From the NCBI GenBank assembly GCA_013433145.1, contig CM024172.1, forward strand, positions 3,470,501 through 3,534,500: a stretch of DNA of 64,000 bases. Reading direction: 5' to 3'. This stretch comes from Ascaris suum. Taxonomy: Eukaryota > Nematoda > Chromadorea > Rhabditida > Ascarididae. Below are positions 26,501 through 37,807 of this stretch, in pieces. The position numbers were made by a program, and so were the translations under genes. Numbering within the stretch: the first letter of the stretch is position 1; every line of letters begins with the position of its first letter. Under the pieces are notes generated by a model that was given only the letters and a program-made list of their open reading frames with translations, ran no database searches and was not told the DNA's origin.

Positions 26501-29468
26501 GCCTCTGGCTTCGTTGGAGATATGAGCTCCTTTTCTTCTGCCGACTCTTTCCTTTCGACTGCAGGTGTTATTTCTTCTTTCGCCTCAAAACCGTATTCGT
26601 ATTCTTTCATCGGTGACAAAGAGGCAGATACCTCAACAAGTTCTTCATCCCTCTTCAGCTCCTCGCCATGAGTCAAATCAGCGGCTTCAAATAGTTGTTT
26701 TCTCTGTTCGACACTCTCCGAAACAGGTTCCTCTTCTCCTCTTGTGGGATACTCCTTTTCGAATTCGTATTCAGAAACCGGCACCGTCTCATCTTCTCTG
26801 AATTCTTTCGCCTCTGGCTTCGTTGGAGATATGAGCTCCTTTTCTTCTGCCGACTCTTTCCTTTCGACTGCAGGTGTTATTTCTTCTTTCGCCTCAAAAC
26901 CGTATTCGTATTCTTTCATCGGTGACAAAGAGGCAGATACCTCAACAAGTTCTTCATCCCTCTTCAGCTCCTCGCCATGAGTCAAATCAGCGGCTTCAAA
27001 TAGTTGTTTTCTCTGTTCGACACTCTCCGAAACAGGTTCCTCTTCTCCTCTTGTGGGATACTCCTTTTCGAATTCGTATTCAGAAACCGGCACCGTCTCA
27101 TCTTCTCTGAATTCTTTCGCCTCTGGCTTCGTTGGAGATATGAGCTCCTTTTCTTCTGCCGACTCTTTCCTTTCGACTGCAGGTGTTATTTCTTCTTTCG
27201 CCTCAAAACCGTATTCGTATTCTTTCATCGGTGACAAAGAGGCAGATACCTCAACAAGTTCTTCATCCCTCTTCAGCTCCTCGCCATGAGTCAAATCAGC
27301 GGCTTCAAATAGTTGTTTTCTCTGTTCGACACTCTCCGAAACAGGTTCCTCTTCTCCTCTTGTGGGATACTCCTTTTCGAATTCGTATTCAGAAACCGGC
27401 ACCGCCGCGCCTTTTTCCGCATAAGAGACCATCTTCTCTTCCACTGCCTCAATATAGCCCCTGATTTCAGCCTCGTGCTTCTCATCCTCCGTAAGTTCCT
27501 TTCTTGCTGGCTTTGTTGGCGATGTGAGCGGCTGTTCCTCCGCTGATTCTTTTCCTTCGACTGAAAGTCTTATTTCTGCTTTTCCATGAATGCCGTATTC
27601 ATATTCCTTCATCGGTGAGGAAGAGGTAGCCAGTTCCAGTTCTTCAGTCCTCTTTAGTTCCTGTTCCTGTCCACGAGTCACATGAGCCGCTTCAAAGAGT
27701 TCCTCTTTTTGTTGGCCACTCGCCGAAACAGGTTCCTCTTGTGCTCTTGTGACGAAGTCCTTTTCTAGCTCGTGCCCAGAAACTACCAACTTTTCTTTAT
27801 GCTGTTGAAGTTCTTCGGCATTATCTTCGCTCCGCTCTTCTTCGCTCAATCTCCGCCCTTTTTTGTCTTGTTTTGCCGTTGATTCTTTATCCTTCACCGA
27901 TTGTGTCTGTCCGGTTTCATCTCGAACATCAATACCATATTTATGTTCCTGCAGGGGTGGGAATTGGGCGAGAGTTTTAGCAAACTCTTCATCTCCTTTT
28001 AATTCTTTATGAGTACTAAGATCCTCGACTTCATATGTTTTCTGTTCTCGTCCAGGCGTTAAAATAAAAAACTTTTCCACGCTTTGTCTCCTCAAATTTT
28101 CTTCGCTTGCCTGGTCTTCAACGCGTGCTGCATTAATGTCTTTTTGCACATCCGTTGAAATTTCCTTTTCTACGCCTGTCGATGCTTTTTCGGTTTTTGT
28201 CCCTCGCAGTTCCTCTCTTATATTACTTGCTGTTTGCCTCGTCTCTAGATAAACAGATGGAGGTTCCTTTGCTTCCAACCGACGTTCATCATGTTTCCTT
28301 GTTTCTTCCATCTCGTAAGTGTATTGGTAACCTTTTACAGGTATGGGGGATGGAACAGTTTTCAAAGCGTCATCTTTCGTGAGTGTTTCTGGAAGGCGTA
28401 CACTCTCCACTTCGTATATTTCCAATGCGGATCCTTTTTGCCCCTGCAATCCTTGTTCTTCAGTTCCGCTTTGCGCCAGTTTTATTATGTCTTCTTCGGG
28501 GACTTGTGATATATCTACATACTTGTGTTCGGCTTCCCATGGTGTACTACTGTCTTCCAACTTCTTTCTGCCGGACTGGAACGCCTTTTTTTCATGTGTT
28601 TGGGAATCCCAGGGCTCTTCGGCGGATCGGAAAAATCGATCTGCGGCGAATCTTTCATCAGTTTCGGAATGTCGTTGGAGTGTAATATGTCCGCTTTCTT
28701 CCTGGGGGATATTTGTCTCTTCTCGTTTAAAGTCTCTAGTTCCGCCAATTTCTCTTTGTTTCACAATGGCTGAAGATGCCTTGTGTTCTTCTTTGTAGTC
28801 CTTTCTAGTCAATATTTCCCTGGCTTCTGTTTCGCAAGCTTGACCAGCAAGTTTCGCTGACATTTTCTCTACTCTCTGGTATGGTTGCGTAGTTGAAGTT
28901 GGCACGTCGACAGGCGAAGAAAGAATTCCCGATTGGGCATCAGCTGCTTTCCTTTCAAAAATTGCAATCTGTTCCCGAAGAGCTCTCTCTCTTCCACCTG
29001 TTCTTCCACGCATTTCTTTCTGTTCATCGTTCTGTTTCGTCTCTGGTATCCTCTTATCCAGGGATTCATCCGAGTCCCTCTGAACCACCCGTCTCTCGTC
29101 GTCTTTAAAATTAGTTGGTCGAACTCGTTGTAGCGCAGGCCCGTATTTTTGAGATTCGCTGTCGAGATCATCATATTGAGCAATTTTGTGAGCGATGCTT
29201 TCAGAGGTTGACTGCGCAGCATGTTGCTGTCCATCGTCTTCTTCACTATAAATTTTGTTACCCGCAGCAGAGGAAGACGTCGCTAAGGCTACGTATCGAC
29301 CATTTATGTCCTCGTCTACCGGTTCAGGCACTGGTGTCACGGGCGTTACAATTATTTCCACCGATGTCAGCTGTTCGTTCGGTTTCTTCGTACGTGCAAG
29401 TGTTTCGAATATCGCTATGCGATCCTTTACGGAACCCAGGGATCCACTTGATTCCGATTTGGTTTCAT
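11106..29468 (-). CDS. unc-44: giant terminal exon of unc-44 (AO13-like tail)
   Basis: An 18.4 kb exon begins after acceptor CCGTTTCAG with a two-base split codon (AT, then GAA ACC AAA TCG), matching the phase left by exon 44895..45087 or by the cassettes. It encodes about 6,100 residues: a unique N-terminal part (29468-27403), the 103-aa repeat array (27402-14556) and a unique acidic/Ser-rich C-terminal part (14555-11106). Composition is Glu/Lys/Ser/Pro/Thr-rich and probably disordered or rod-like. C. elegans AO13 ankyrin likewise has a huge tail of repeated S/T/E/P/K-rich motifs. As given, the frame shifts several times: codon tops are in register 0 (mod 3) above 23.1 kb, 2 from 22964 to 20820, 0 from 20694 to 17728 and 2 below 17504. 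I therefore treat the open segments as pieces of one exon, not separate genes. Confidence 0.85.
17337..17733 (-). repeat. inter-block linker 4 (most damaged)
   Basis: 397 bases. Compared with linker 2 it shows only losses: part of the VSYAEKGAA coding part, the IRGYIEAVEEK part and bases in the hydrophobic stretch. It joins the D block (17734-18969) to the E block (14556-17336). Confidence 0.8.
18970..19416 (-). repeat. inter-block linker 3 (frame-damaged)
   Basis: 447 bases, same content as linker 2 with several short deletions relative to it. The hydrophobic segment is recognisable on the - strand at about 19270-19370, reading GVVVAPVALAATGAVAAYDV in one frame. Confidence 0.8.
20653..21110 (-). 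repeat. inter-block linker 2 (best preserved copy)
   Basis: 458 bases, one short of a multiple of three. From the 5' (high-coordinate) end it reads HKGEYGVDESSSFGDKIFGF, then AKKAGVIAGGVVVAPVALAA, TGAVAAYDVVSKRAAEPEER and FETASTDEELIERPA. The frame slips by one near 20878. After that comes AEEHEHAFEAGEEVRLAVEG, KESAEEQPLTSPTKPARKEF and AEIRGYIEAVEEKMVSYAEK into the next block. One missing base explains the whole disruption. Confidence 0.85.
22970..23280 (-). repeat. degenerate 309 bp unit in block B
   Basis: This copy has an expanded T run (gatctccttttttc instead of gagctccttttc), ATKGEEEP in place of PTRGEEEP, GCA for GTT at one site and extra bases near 23142 and 23172. Block B is 4 bases longer than ten exact units because of it. 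Confidence 0.8.
24205..24633 (-). repeat. inter-block linker 1 (frame-damaged)
   Basis: 429 bases between repeat blocks. It resembles the 20653-21110 linker but lacks scattered single bases, for example in the segments for AEEHEHAF and for the GVVVAP hydrophobic stretch. The net length is a multiple of three, yet the interior is out of frame. Confidence 0.8.
25870..26165 (-). repeat. degenerate 309 bp unit in block A
   Basis: This copy is about 12 bases short and carries many substitutions (VEQRKHLFDAADLTQGEELK in place of VEQRKQLFEAADLTHGEELK). It splits block A into four plus four clean units. Confidence 0.8.
27403..29468 (-). CDS. unc-44: giant exon, N-terminal unique region with diverged repeats
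   Basis: About 690 residues precede the homogeneous array. The first part reads SVKDRIAIFETLARTKKPNE, then a Ser/Pro stretch and charged helical segments (for example RERALREQIAIFERKAADAQ). Three diverged relatives of the 103-aa unit follow: around 28431-28261 (core PSPIPVKGYQYTYE), around 28071-27817 (core FPPLQEHKYGIDV) and 27792-27403 (core SSPMKEYEYGIHGKAEI). The last is about 130 residues and ends with a linker-like piece (AEIRGYIEAVEEKMVSYAEK). The frame is open throughout. Confidence 0.85.
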
Positions 29469-30451
29469 CTGAAACGGCAGTGTTTATTGTCAGACAAACT
29501 CCTGACCCATTCTCGCATGCTCCATGAAATGTTCCGGCGCTACTAAGGAAGAGGGTGCTCTTCCATTAAAGTTATTTGGTCGCTGCTAAACTTAACAGGT
29601 GTGCATAATAATAAGCATGCAATTTTTGGAAAGTCGGCTATTTTGGTCGTGATATTTGCTCTTGATATTGCGTCCTTTATGGATTCTTGGAGTCGGCTAG
29701 TACTCTCTTCCCGGATTCACCAGGTGGTCATCGTGGCTGCTTAATTTGTAAAGTTCATCGACTTCGTATTTCTCCTATAAACCTCCATCTCATTAGGTTA
29801 CAATCAGAGGTGATTTGTTTTTCCGGTCTGCGGTTTCGAAATTAGCATGCTTCAGACACAAGATGGAAAAATTTCTAGTTGACCCGAGCGTTTTGAAAGA
29901 CAAGTACATCAGCCACAGATTAATTAGAAATATTTATTTTTTTTTTCAAACATGCCCGTCAATTAGCTGAATTTGCGCCTCAGCCTTCAATAACTGGACT
30001 CCTTTCCCAACGTGCCTCAGTGTAATGCTAGGCGCGATGCCGCAGAATGCCTTTAAGTAAATTGGACTTTGCTTTCCTGGGCTTTCCAGGAGGTCCTCCT
30101 TCGTTTGAAAGGCCGGTATCTCTTATTTCTCAAAAACGTCGTTTCTAGGTTCTGCGCTATTAGATAGATCCTGTTGAAATTTGACCACGATGAGGAGAGA
30201 TAACAAAAATGTCATGAATTTACAAAAAAGTTTGCAAAAAAAATGTGTCAGTGATCTTAGCGTTCCTGAAGCAGACGTCCACAATTTGCACCACCCTCAG
30301 ACTGGCGATGAAAAATCGGCTCACCGTCAAAATGTTTTTTTCCGTTGCTATTCTCTCTTGTGCACGTTCAGCGACCAAAACGCCCATTATTTGTCTCCCA
30401 TCCGACAGGCATATCCCGGTCCTTCTAGCTTTTTAGTGCGCTTTTGCTAAT

Positions 30452-30690
30452 ATATATGTGCATCTATGAACGGCTTGTGTGTGCGCGCATCCGCGTGCGG
30501 CTGTCCGTGCACGTACATGTGTATGTTTGTGCGTACATAAGTGTGTATATGGCTGGGCGCATATAGGCGTATGCATTTGCATATTCGTGTGTGTGTAAGC
30601 ATGCATGTGCAAGCGTGAGTAGATGAGTGTACGTGTACGTGTGTGTGCATATGTGTATGTAATGCATCTGTGTGTGTGCGTAAGTCTTAT
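30452..30690. repeat. TG/CG/TA alternating purine-pyrimidine tract
   Basis: About 240 bases rich in gtgtgt, gcgcgc, catgca and tgtatg steps, for example tgtgtgtgtaagcatgcatg and gtgtacgtgtacgtgtgtgt. Open frames on it are dipeptide-like artefacts. Confidence 0.85.
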
Positions 30691-31292
30691 GGATGGTCGT
30701 GTATTCCTATGGCCTCAACGAATGAATGATGAAGATGTTTCAGTGAAATTTGATGCCTTGATGGCCTTCTTCCCTCTGTTCAGCGAGAAATTTATCGCTC
30801 TTTGCGTGAGTTATCCACGCTTCAGGACGCCATAGATTCTGAAGGCAAATTTACCCTCCTACAGTGTAGCCCGAAGACGAATGTTCCGGCCCAGAATTTG
30901 TACAACCCGACCATATTTAATAAAAAAAAATCTGGCATTCCACTACTCTAAAATATTTGAACAACCGATCCGCCTAGTAAGTTTAAATATTACAATGCAT
31001 ATGATATCAGCCTCGTTCACATTGTTCCGGGCGTTTCGATAGCCTTAACCTTTTAATGTAGGAAAGGATTACCTAATGATAGTGCTCTTTAGAAAGCAAC
31101 CGGGTGAATGCGATGAATGAAGTTTCGTCTTGGAAGTCAGTAACAAGCGGTATTTAGCATTAACCTCTTAAAGAATCCTTTAAATTATTTTCATAAACCC
31201 ATCTCGAGTTAAGTCTTTCACTCCTCTCACATAGCGTTTCACTCCTAAAATTCTTCAAATAAATCCTCTGTTCGTCGTATGTTCCTCTCTCT

Positions 31293-31330
31293 AAGGAGGG
31301 AGGAGGAGGAGGGGGGGGGGGGGGGGGGAA
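31293..31330. repeat. purine run with 18 consecutive G
   Basis: aaggagggaggaggagga followed by G18 and aa on the + strand. In the unc-44 transcript this is a C tract. Confidence 0.95.
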
Positions 31331-34300
31331 CCTATTGCAAGATGAGAAAAACCACTTTCTGATTCAGACTCACCAACTCAATCATCCGCTAAAACCAGGC
31401 TCTTCAATGTGACACTTAACAAGCAGACTTCATTCCTATAATATACGCAGAACTCAGTGGGCGTATTTTATTAACGGAAAAATAAGTTTTCAACGATGAA
31501 AAAGCCGGCAGTTTGTTCCGCATTCCTCTCTTTTGAAGACCCTTGAAAATCCTAAGCCTTTCTCGACTACAGTCCTCCCTTTATAAGATCCCCTTGAGAA
31601 TTAAAAAAGTTGTATCACTTTCTGCCATACGCCTTCCGAAAATATTGAGAAACTTATAAGTGACCTATATTAAATCTGATTTCGTGACCTTGCACATTTT
31701 TGGCCTGTCAGCTTCACTACTCCTGCCACATAAAACGTAGATGGAATCTAGAACATACTCGAAAAGTTTTCCAAATGTCGCTTTTTTGAAGCGGGAAAAT
31801 AGAAGCAACCACCTTCAATTATAAGAGAGCTTTTAACAGCAGTAATGAAGGAAACAGATAATGTGGCCTTATATGGCGATTATGTAGAAATATCGGTGTC
31901 CATCTTTAACTTGTCGTCCACGCTCGAAGCATGTAGAGGATGCTGACGCAATGTGCATCTTGCCTTTCAGCCCATTGGGCCATTCAGCTGCTCAATACCA
32001 ATTACTTATAAAACTTGCAATTTGTTCATTCCAACATGAAACGGAGATCCTATGCACGCCCTGAACAAAAAAGTTATTGTCGAGTAGCATCTGGATTCTA
32101 GCGCAATAGGCTCGCCTATGTGTCCCTATGCTAGGCTAACATGTAAAAAAATGTGACGGCAAGGTGGGGGATAAGGCTCTTTGCTGCAGATTGTTTACAT
32201 CAAGCCTCATCGCCATAGCTTTGACAGTTCCTGAGCTGCGATTGGCAGAAAAAGGGCACGTCCGCTTCAACAGATATGCTATCACGCACTTCCGCAAAAA
32301 TTTAAAATGCAAAAAATGGCACAAAAACGTCCAATTAGGCTGTGCGTACATGGATGGCTGGATGTACAATACTTATGTCCATAACTGATTTGATGAAAAT
32401 TTAGTTCTTGCAATATGTTGCGGTCTAAAGAAAGTTGCATAGTATTTGTTTGCACACTACGCCTTTCTATCGACGTTGAGGGACGCACGTTTACATTTCC
32501 CTTTCTTCAGTTATTATCACAACCAGAACAACACCGCGTAACCCCGTCTTCAGCATTGAACGCATCGTATTGCCACAACTATCTCATATTAGACTTAGTC
32601 TATCAACTTTCACGTTCGCCGGAATTATAGGAAAATATACACACGGACATATATTTATGGAGCCGTGATTACTTCTGCAGCAACAATAATGAATTTTACA
32701 GGGCAGTGTGGTACTCAAATTGACTCATGCCTTCATTGCCCAGATAAATAAAGGGAATCATAAAACTACAAGGATACTGTCGAATGCAATGAAAATAAAG
32801 TTCGTAACAGCAGCGATGCTGCTTGCCAACATATTGCTTGTTCGTGAACCGCATGGGCAACATTCCAGTATGCACTATTGCATTAGTAGAATTTGAAGCC
32901 ACCATGGGTTCCTCGTAATGTCACTATCCATCTCAATAGGACTTGAGTGAATATTTGAGCCACGTTGCGATATCGACAACATCTTTCCCCAAATAGAGCA
33001 TGCAAACATAGCAAAGAAACCGCTGAAGGTGATAGATATACGTTAACTGAGGGTGATAAGTGCGAAGAAAGAATCACATGTGAAGTGCTGAAATTATCGG
33101 AAGATGACGGAAGATTACCGCGAGATTCTTTTCTTTTATGTAACGTATAATTTTTAATATATTTTTTGAAAAGTAGTAGGAGGGTTTTGGAATGTTATAT
33201 GCGTCATACTGTGCAAAAATCTAGAGGCATCTTTGCGGCTCCTTCTAATCATCATGTTGAAGAATGCAACAGTTTTGAAGAACATGATGTGGTAATTTCT
33301 ATAATCGAGTAAGGTTGCAACATGAAATCTGGGATTCTAGAGTGAATCCCTGATATTTGCGAATTAGCATGTGAAAATCCTTGCGCAAAGATAATTTGCA
33401 GCAAGACCAGCTGAGACCTGATTTCATCTACTAGCCCTCCCCTCCCCCTCCCTCTATATTGTTGAGTAGATCACAGAATGCATTTAAGGCCTATCATCAC
33501 CTGAACGATCTGATCACATCTTAGAGTCAAGGTCTTGATTTACTCGTTTTATCATGGGCAAGATTGTAAAAGTGCATATCATGTCTACTCGCCTAGCGCA
33601 TCCCTTCATTGTTGCAAAACACATTTTGCGACGTAGCGCTTTTTCCCGAGAACGCTTTGTATGAACGTAAATCGGTCGATCCACTAACTGTTACATCTGT
33701 AAATTTAAATTCTGCTCATGTAATCGGCGACCTGCTCGCTTGCAAAAGCAAAATTTCGAATTTCAAATGCATTCATTAAACGGCTGGCAAGCGATCGAAT
33801 TGAATTCCACGCACAGCTCTGAATTCCTCATAAACAAATAGCGCTCGAATTGAACATGTGCTAATCTGACGGAAACGATGACCATCAATGAAGTACTGGA
33901 TCATTATCGCTTTCACATTACTTCCACCCACACGTATCCCTTTTGGAGTCCTTCAGTTACCTATCGCTCATTCTCAGCGCTTAATTTTGTCTACAGGGAG
34001 CAGCTCAAGGATATATCACTGTATGCGAGAAAACCCTATCACATTATTCGGCAGTCTACTTCCCTCGTCATTTAATCTCGAGTGCATATCTCTCTGAGAT
34101 TTCTATTGCCGCAATAACTAGCTCTGCTCATGATCGAGTGAATTCGATCAGCCGAATGAATGAAAATTTTCCGTCGCAAATGTCGTCGCAAGATGATGCC
34201 ATCGAACACCCTTCACCATTACAACATCTGTTCGAGAGTATCTAATGTATTCACTTCGGTTAATCCGTCAAAAAGAAGTATTTTTTTAATTTCTCAAGTA

Positions 34301-36362
34301 TACAGTTTTTGCAATTCGCGTTCACCGAAGAAATAAATCCAAATGTTCGACTGAACTGAGTATTTTTTGCATGCGAAGAATTGACGATCAATTCCTTTTG
34401 ACCAAACAATAGAGACAACTATCTAAGGCATCTTCAAACTGAGTGACATCCGTGTTTGGGATTTTTATATTTTAAATGTAACCATTCTTGAGGTCATTAA
34501 CAAAACACTTCTCTTAAGGCTTAAAAGGTTTTTCATTAACAGACTCATCCCCTCCTTTCAGTCATTGTGGGCCAGTATAATGATAGACGTCGTGTGGCCA
34601 AGTGGAGGAGAGAAGCTATATCATGGGAAATCTGTAGGAGTCGAGCGCCCTGTAAATGATACTTCCGGACAACCAAGGTATTTCGAAAAGTCCACTATCT
34701 CTTTTTGCAAAAGAAGTTGCATATTCCCACCCCTCAACCCCTTCCACCAATCCTCCACACAAATACAGACACAACACAGTCAAAGCTAAATAACCATCCG
34801 CAGTTGCCGTAGAATTCAGCTCGCCAATGTAACTGTTGGAAACAAGCCATATTTTTAGCACCCCCGTCTGACAGCTCTAAGTAATCCATGAGACCTTACA
34901 AAATGTAAAGGGATCACATACAAAATGCTATTCAACTGCGTCATTCAAAAAGTTGCTCATGTTTTGTTTAGAACGACTTAAGAGAATAGATAAAGAGCCT
35001 TAAAACAATAATAAAACTTGAAAAAAGTTCGCAGAGGAACCAATTAAGCCTTACGTGGCTCGAAGATTATTAGCAAATTCCGTCTTTTCACTGAGATTTT
35101 CTGGGCTGAAATCCTCAGTTCCTACTCAGGATATTCGGAAATCTACTTGTATGCTAATGAAATCTGAGGTCTAACTAAGATAGTTTTACTAACGCATACG
35201 ATCGGCAATCGCGGGTCTTTGATTTGTAAATCTGTTCTCACTCTATCAATGATTTTCTGGCAGGAGATGATCCCTCGTAACAACTGACATTGTCGCATTG
35301 TAAACGTCTGTTTAGTCTTAAGCGCTAGTAAATTTTGTGGACATGTATGCCTCTTCAAATGTATTGCAGTTGAAGCGACTGCTAATTCACTGGCCTTCTA
35401 TTTGAAACCTACTTCTTCCTGTTTCGTATCCTGACTTTCGAGGCTTTTTACTCTGTAATCCTTTCTTCCACATCTGTGCATAGGTGAATAACGCGATATG
35501 CACGTTTACGAGCAGGGCCGACAACATGAGGTACTTGAACAAGTGAGACGACCATCAGACATCCAGACGTGAAATGCGCTTTTCGAAATTCCGACAATCG
35601 ACTGTGTAACTACTATTTCAAAATGACCTCATAAAACTTGGCAACCAAACGTGTCAGAAATTAGATTCATGCTCGTTCCCATCTGATATCACTTTGATGC
35701 TCTTATTATTCATTAAAATGCGAGCCAACCTTAGCAAAGGAGACATGACAGAATAGCCGATGGCTTCGGCTTTATCCATAAAATTTCTCTGCCATGGCTT
35801 TTCTGGTCAGCCAGTGGAAACCGTAGGAAAGACAGACATACAAGATCAGGCGCTCATACACGTGCGTTCATTTGGCATCGGATTTTGAATTACTCGGTCA
35901 TGACAGCCGGCATTTGCTGAATTTTTGCTATTTTCAACATTCACTTCAGTTTTATAAGAGAGTAAACGTACTTATATGGACAGTGCTTTGTTGAGAGAAT
36001 TCAGAATTTCTCATGCTTCATTGCTGGACTTCATGTGTTACTTTCTTCCTTAGAAATATTCGAACATCCAATATTCTTTGATTTATATAATTCCATACTA
36101 AATTTGTAACCATAATGATAGTAATAATAGTAATAATAATAAAAACAGATGAAAGAAGACGCGAAAGAGTAAAAGGGCAATCACGATCACCGAGCACGAC
36201 CACAGAATGCGTACCAAACGAAGCTGCAAAATGGTTGGGAGCATGCCATAGCAAAGGCACTTTCTCAGTGAGCTCCGCATCGTCTACTGTGCAGGAAAAG
36301 AAAATAACACATCGCCGAGGACACAAGGCGAAGCTGGCGTGATCGACATATCGTACGCCAGC

Positions 36363-36481
36363 CTACTGCGGCTGCGAAGGTTGATCGACTTTAGTAATCG
36401 GCACGAGATGAATGTGCTGGTCGCTTGGATCAACGCTTCCCGAATAAACCTGCTCGTTTACCTTCAGCCGAATGAGATCTC
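36363..36481 (-). CDS. terminal exon of unidentified nested gene
   Basis: After acceptor TCTCTGTTCAG the exon opens with two bases (GA) and reads DLIRLKVNEQVYSGSVDPSD, then QHIHLVPITKVDQPSQPQ and stop TAG at 36363-36365. It joins exon 36787..36908 perfectly (G plus GA gives Gly). The GDLIRLKVNEQVYSG part vaguely recalls an Sm-like beta strand pair, but I cannot name the family. It lies inside an unc-44 intron on the same strand. It could be a nested gene or, less likely, part of an alternative ankyrin ending reached through an exon I did not find. Confidence 0.55.
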
Positions 36482-36786
36482 CTGAACAGAGAGAAGCAAT
36501 AAGCTGACTACCGACCAATCACCCGACCCGAATGTTTATCAGTGAAGGCACACAACGAAAACAACGAATTGAACTTATATTTCGGCACCAAAATTATAAT
36601 ACTGAGAAGAGATAGGTAGCGTGTATAGAAACAAAACCAGGCTTCATAGAAAACGAGCGAATAGAAAGAAAAAGCAAACATATAAGCATTGTGAGAAATA
36701 AAAGGGGTGCTTTACACATGCATCATACTTGGCATATCACTAAAAGCCGACAGATGCAAGCCGCTCCAATAAACTCATCTACTCAC

Positions 36787-36908
36787 CGGCGTTCTGTTCA
36801 TTCGTATCGCCTGCAATCAGTTTGACATCAGATGCCCGAACAGGAAATAATCTCGAATCGACAACACGACAATTAGTTAACTCCTTCTCAAACAACACCC
36901 GTAAATCA
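36787..36908 (-). CDS. penultimate exon of unidentified nested gene
   Basis: The exon lies between acceptor GATTGCGCAG and the strong donor GTGAGT. It takes one base in and leaves one base. It reads DLRVLFEKELTNCRVVDSRL, then FPVRASDVKLIAGDTNEQNA. The intron to the next exon is 305 bases. Its phase does not fit exon 37808..37921 or 44895..45087 of unc-44, which argues for a separate gene. No upstream exon was identified. Confidence 0.55.
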
Positions 36909-37807
36909 CTGCGCAATCAAGATTCTTGAACGAGTGCCCCCTCTTTAAGCCCAGATTTGAACTAAAATGCATTAGGTGGTAAGGCGCCGTCCGGTGAACA
37001 AAGCGATGCAAAAAGCGTTCATTACACGAAAGTCGCTAATGAACTGTGGCGCTTACTTGTATCAACCAATATCAACCATCATAGTTCGCTGCACCACATA
37101 TATTATTTGATGGTTACCTTCCATATAAAACTAAAGTCACAAATATATAAGACATTTTAATACTTCGATAAACAAATATGCGGACTTTATTTCCGATGAG
37201 TGCTCTATAAAATGCCACAGTTTGACCTATAAAACCATTCATAAAATATGATTAAATGTTTCTTTTTCATGCGGCAGATATTCAACGGTGCGACGGATTT
37301 TAATGGTTAATCTTTACGATTCCGTTCAAAAGCGAATGCTTTAATCTGCCATTCTTATGATAAAGCCTAAGCATCCTTTGATTAAAAATATAGTCGGTAT
37401 TCGGCAACATATACTGCACTACCTCTGCGAGAAATGATGTTTAGGATGTGTGCTGGAATGAATCTTGAAAAAAAATTTCATGTACTCATCATAATCAAAT
37501 ATCTGCATTGAAATCATTTTGTTTTTCCTCTGTACTAAGCAGCAACGATGATCTATACGAATGTCTTGTTGAACGACGTCCTTAGCACTTCGGATATTTT
37601 GCCTCTTGAACATCATTTTGTCAAGCTCGATGCTGCTCTCGCTAGAGAAATTGTCTTTTGCCTATACAACTGTTTCGATGCATCAAACGATCGATTTAAT
37701 GATAATGTTAAGAGATGAATCCAAGAGTGCTTCAAGTTACTGTAAAGTAGAATTAGTTCAGGGATTGCTTCATAACATAGAAGCTGCATTAAAGAGAAGA
37801 AATAAAC

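Larger units (their letters stand above)
14556..27402 (-). repeat. coding minisatellite: ~36 copies of a 309 bp unit
   Basis: Each unit encodes 103 residues starting VPVSEYEFEKEYPTRGEEEP, passing through LFEAADLTHGEELKRDEELV and SPMKEYEYGFEAKEE, and ending SPTKPEAKEFREDE plus T. Blocks in transcript order are 27402-24634 (9 units, the fifth degenerate), 24204-21111 (10, the fourth degenerate), 20652-19417 (4), 18969-17734 (4) and 17336-14556 (9). Block lengths are exact multiples of 309 except the first (12 bases short) and second (4 bases over), whose degenerate units contain indels. Other copies look identical base for base. Each unit carries two SPxK motifs and several Tyr in acidic context. 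Confidence 0.97.
29469..36362. other. unc-44 intron sequence
   Basis: About 6.9 kb without a convincing exon. It holds an alternating purine-pyrimidine tract (30452-30690), a purine/G18 run (31293-31330) and a C-rich run (33433-33455). Open frames are short and resemble no family I know. Confidence 0.5.

Noticed and set aside
14556..27402. Tandem direct repeats considered as a CRISPR array or satellite DNA
   Set aside because: Units are 309 bases with no unique spacers and stay in one reading frame over thousands of bases, so they are a coding minisatellite in a eukaryotic exon.
14434..27546. Dozens of + strand open frames of 76-153 residues repeated every 309 bases
   Set aside because: They are the antisense of the repeat unit; the sense strand carries the conserved-phase ankyrin tail with acidic/Lys composition and intact splice context.
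30447..30835. His/Thr/Cys-rich small proteins
   Set aside because: Translation of the TG-rich tract; no splice or start context.
32965..33150. + strand open frame with acidic content (KETAEGDRYTLTEGDKCEER)
   Set aside because: No splice partners, no recognised family and antisense to the unc-44 intron; not enough support.
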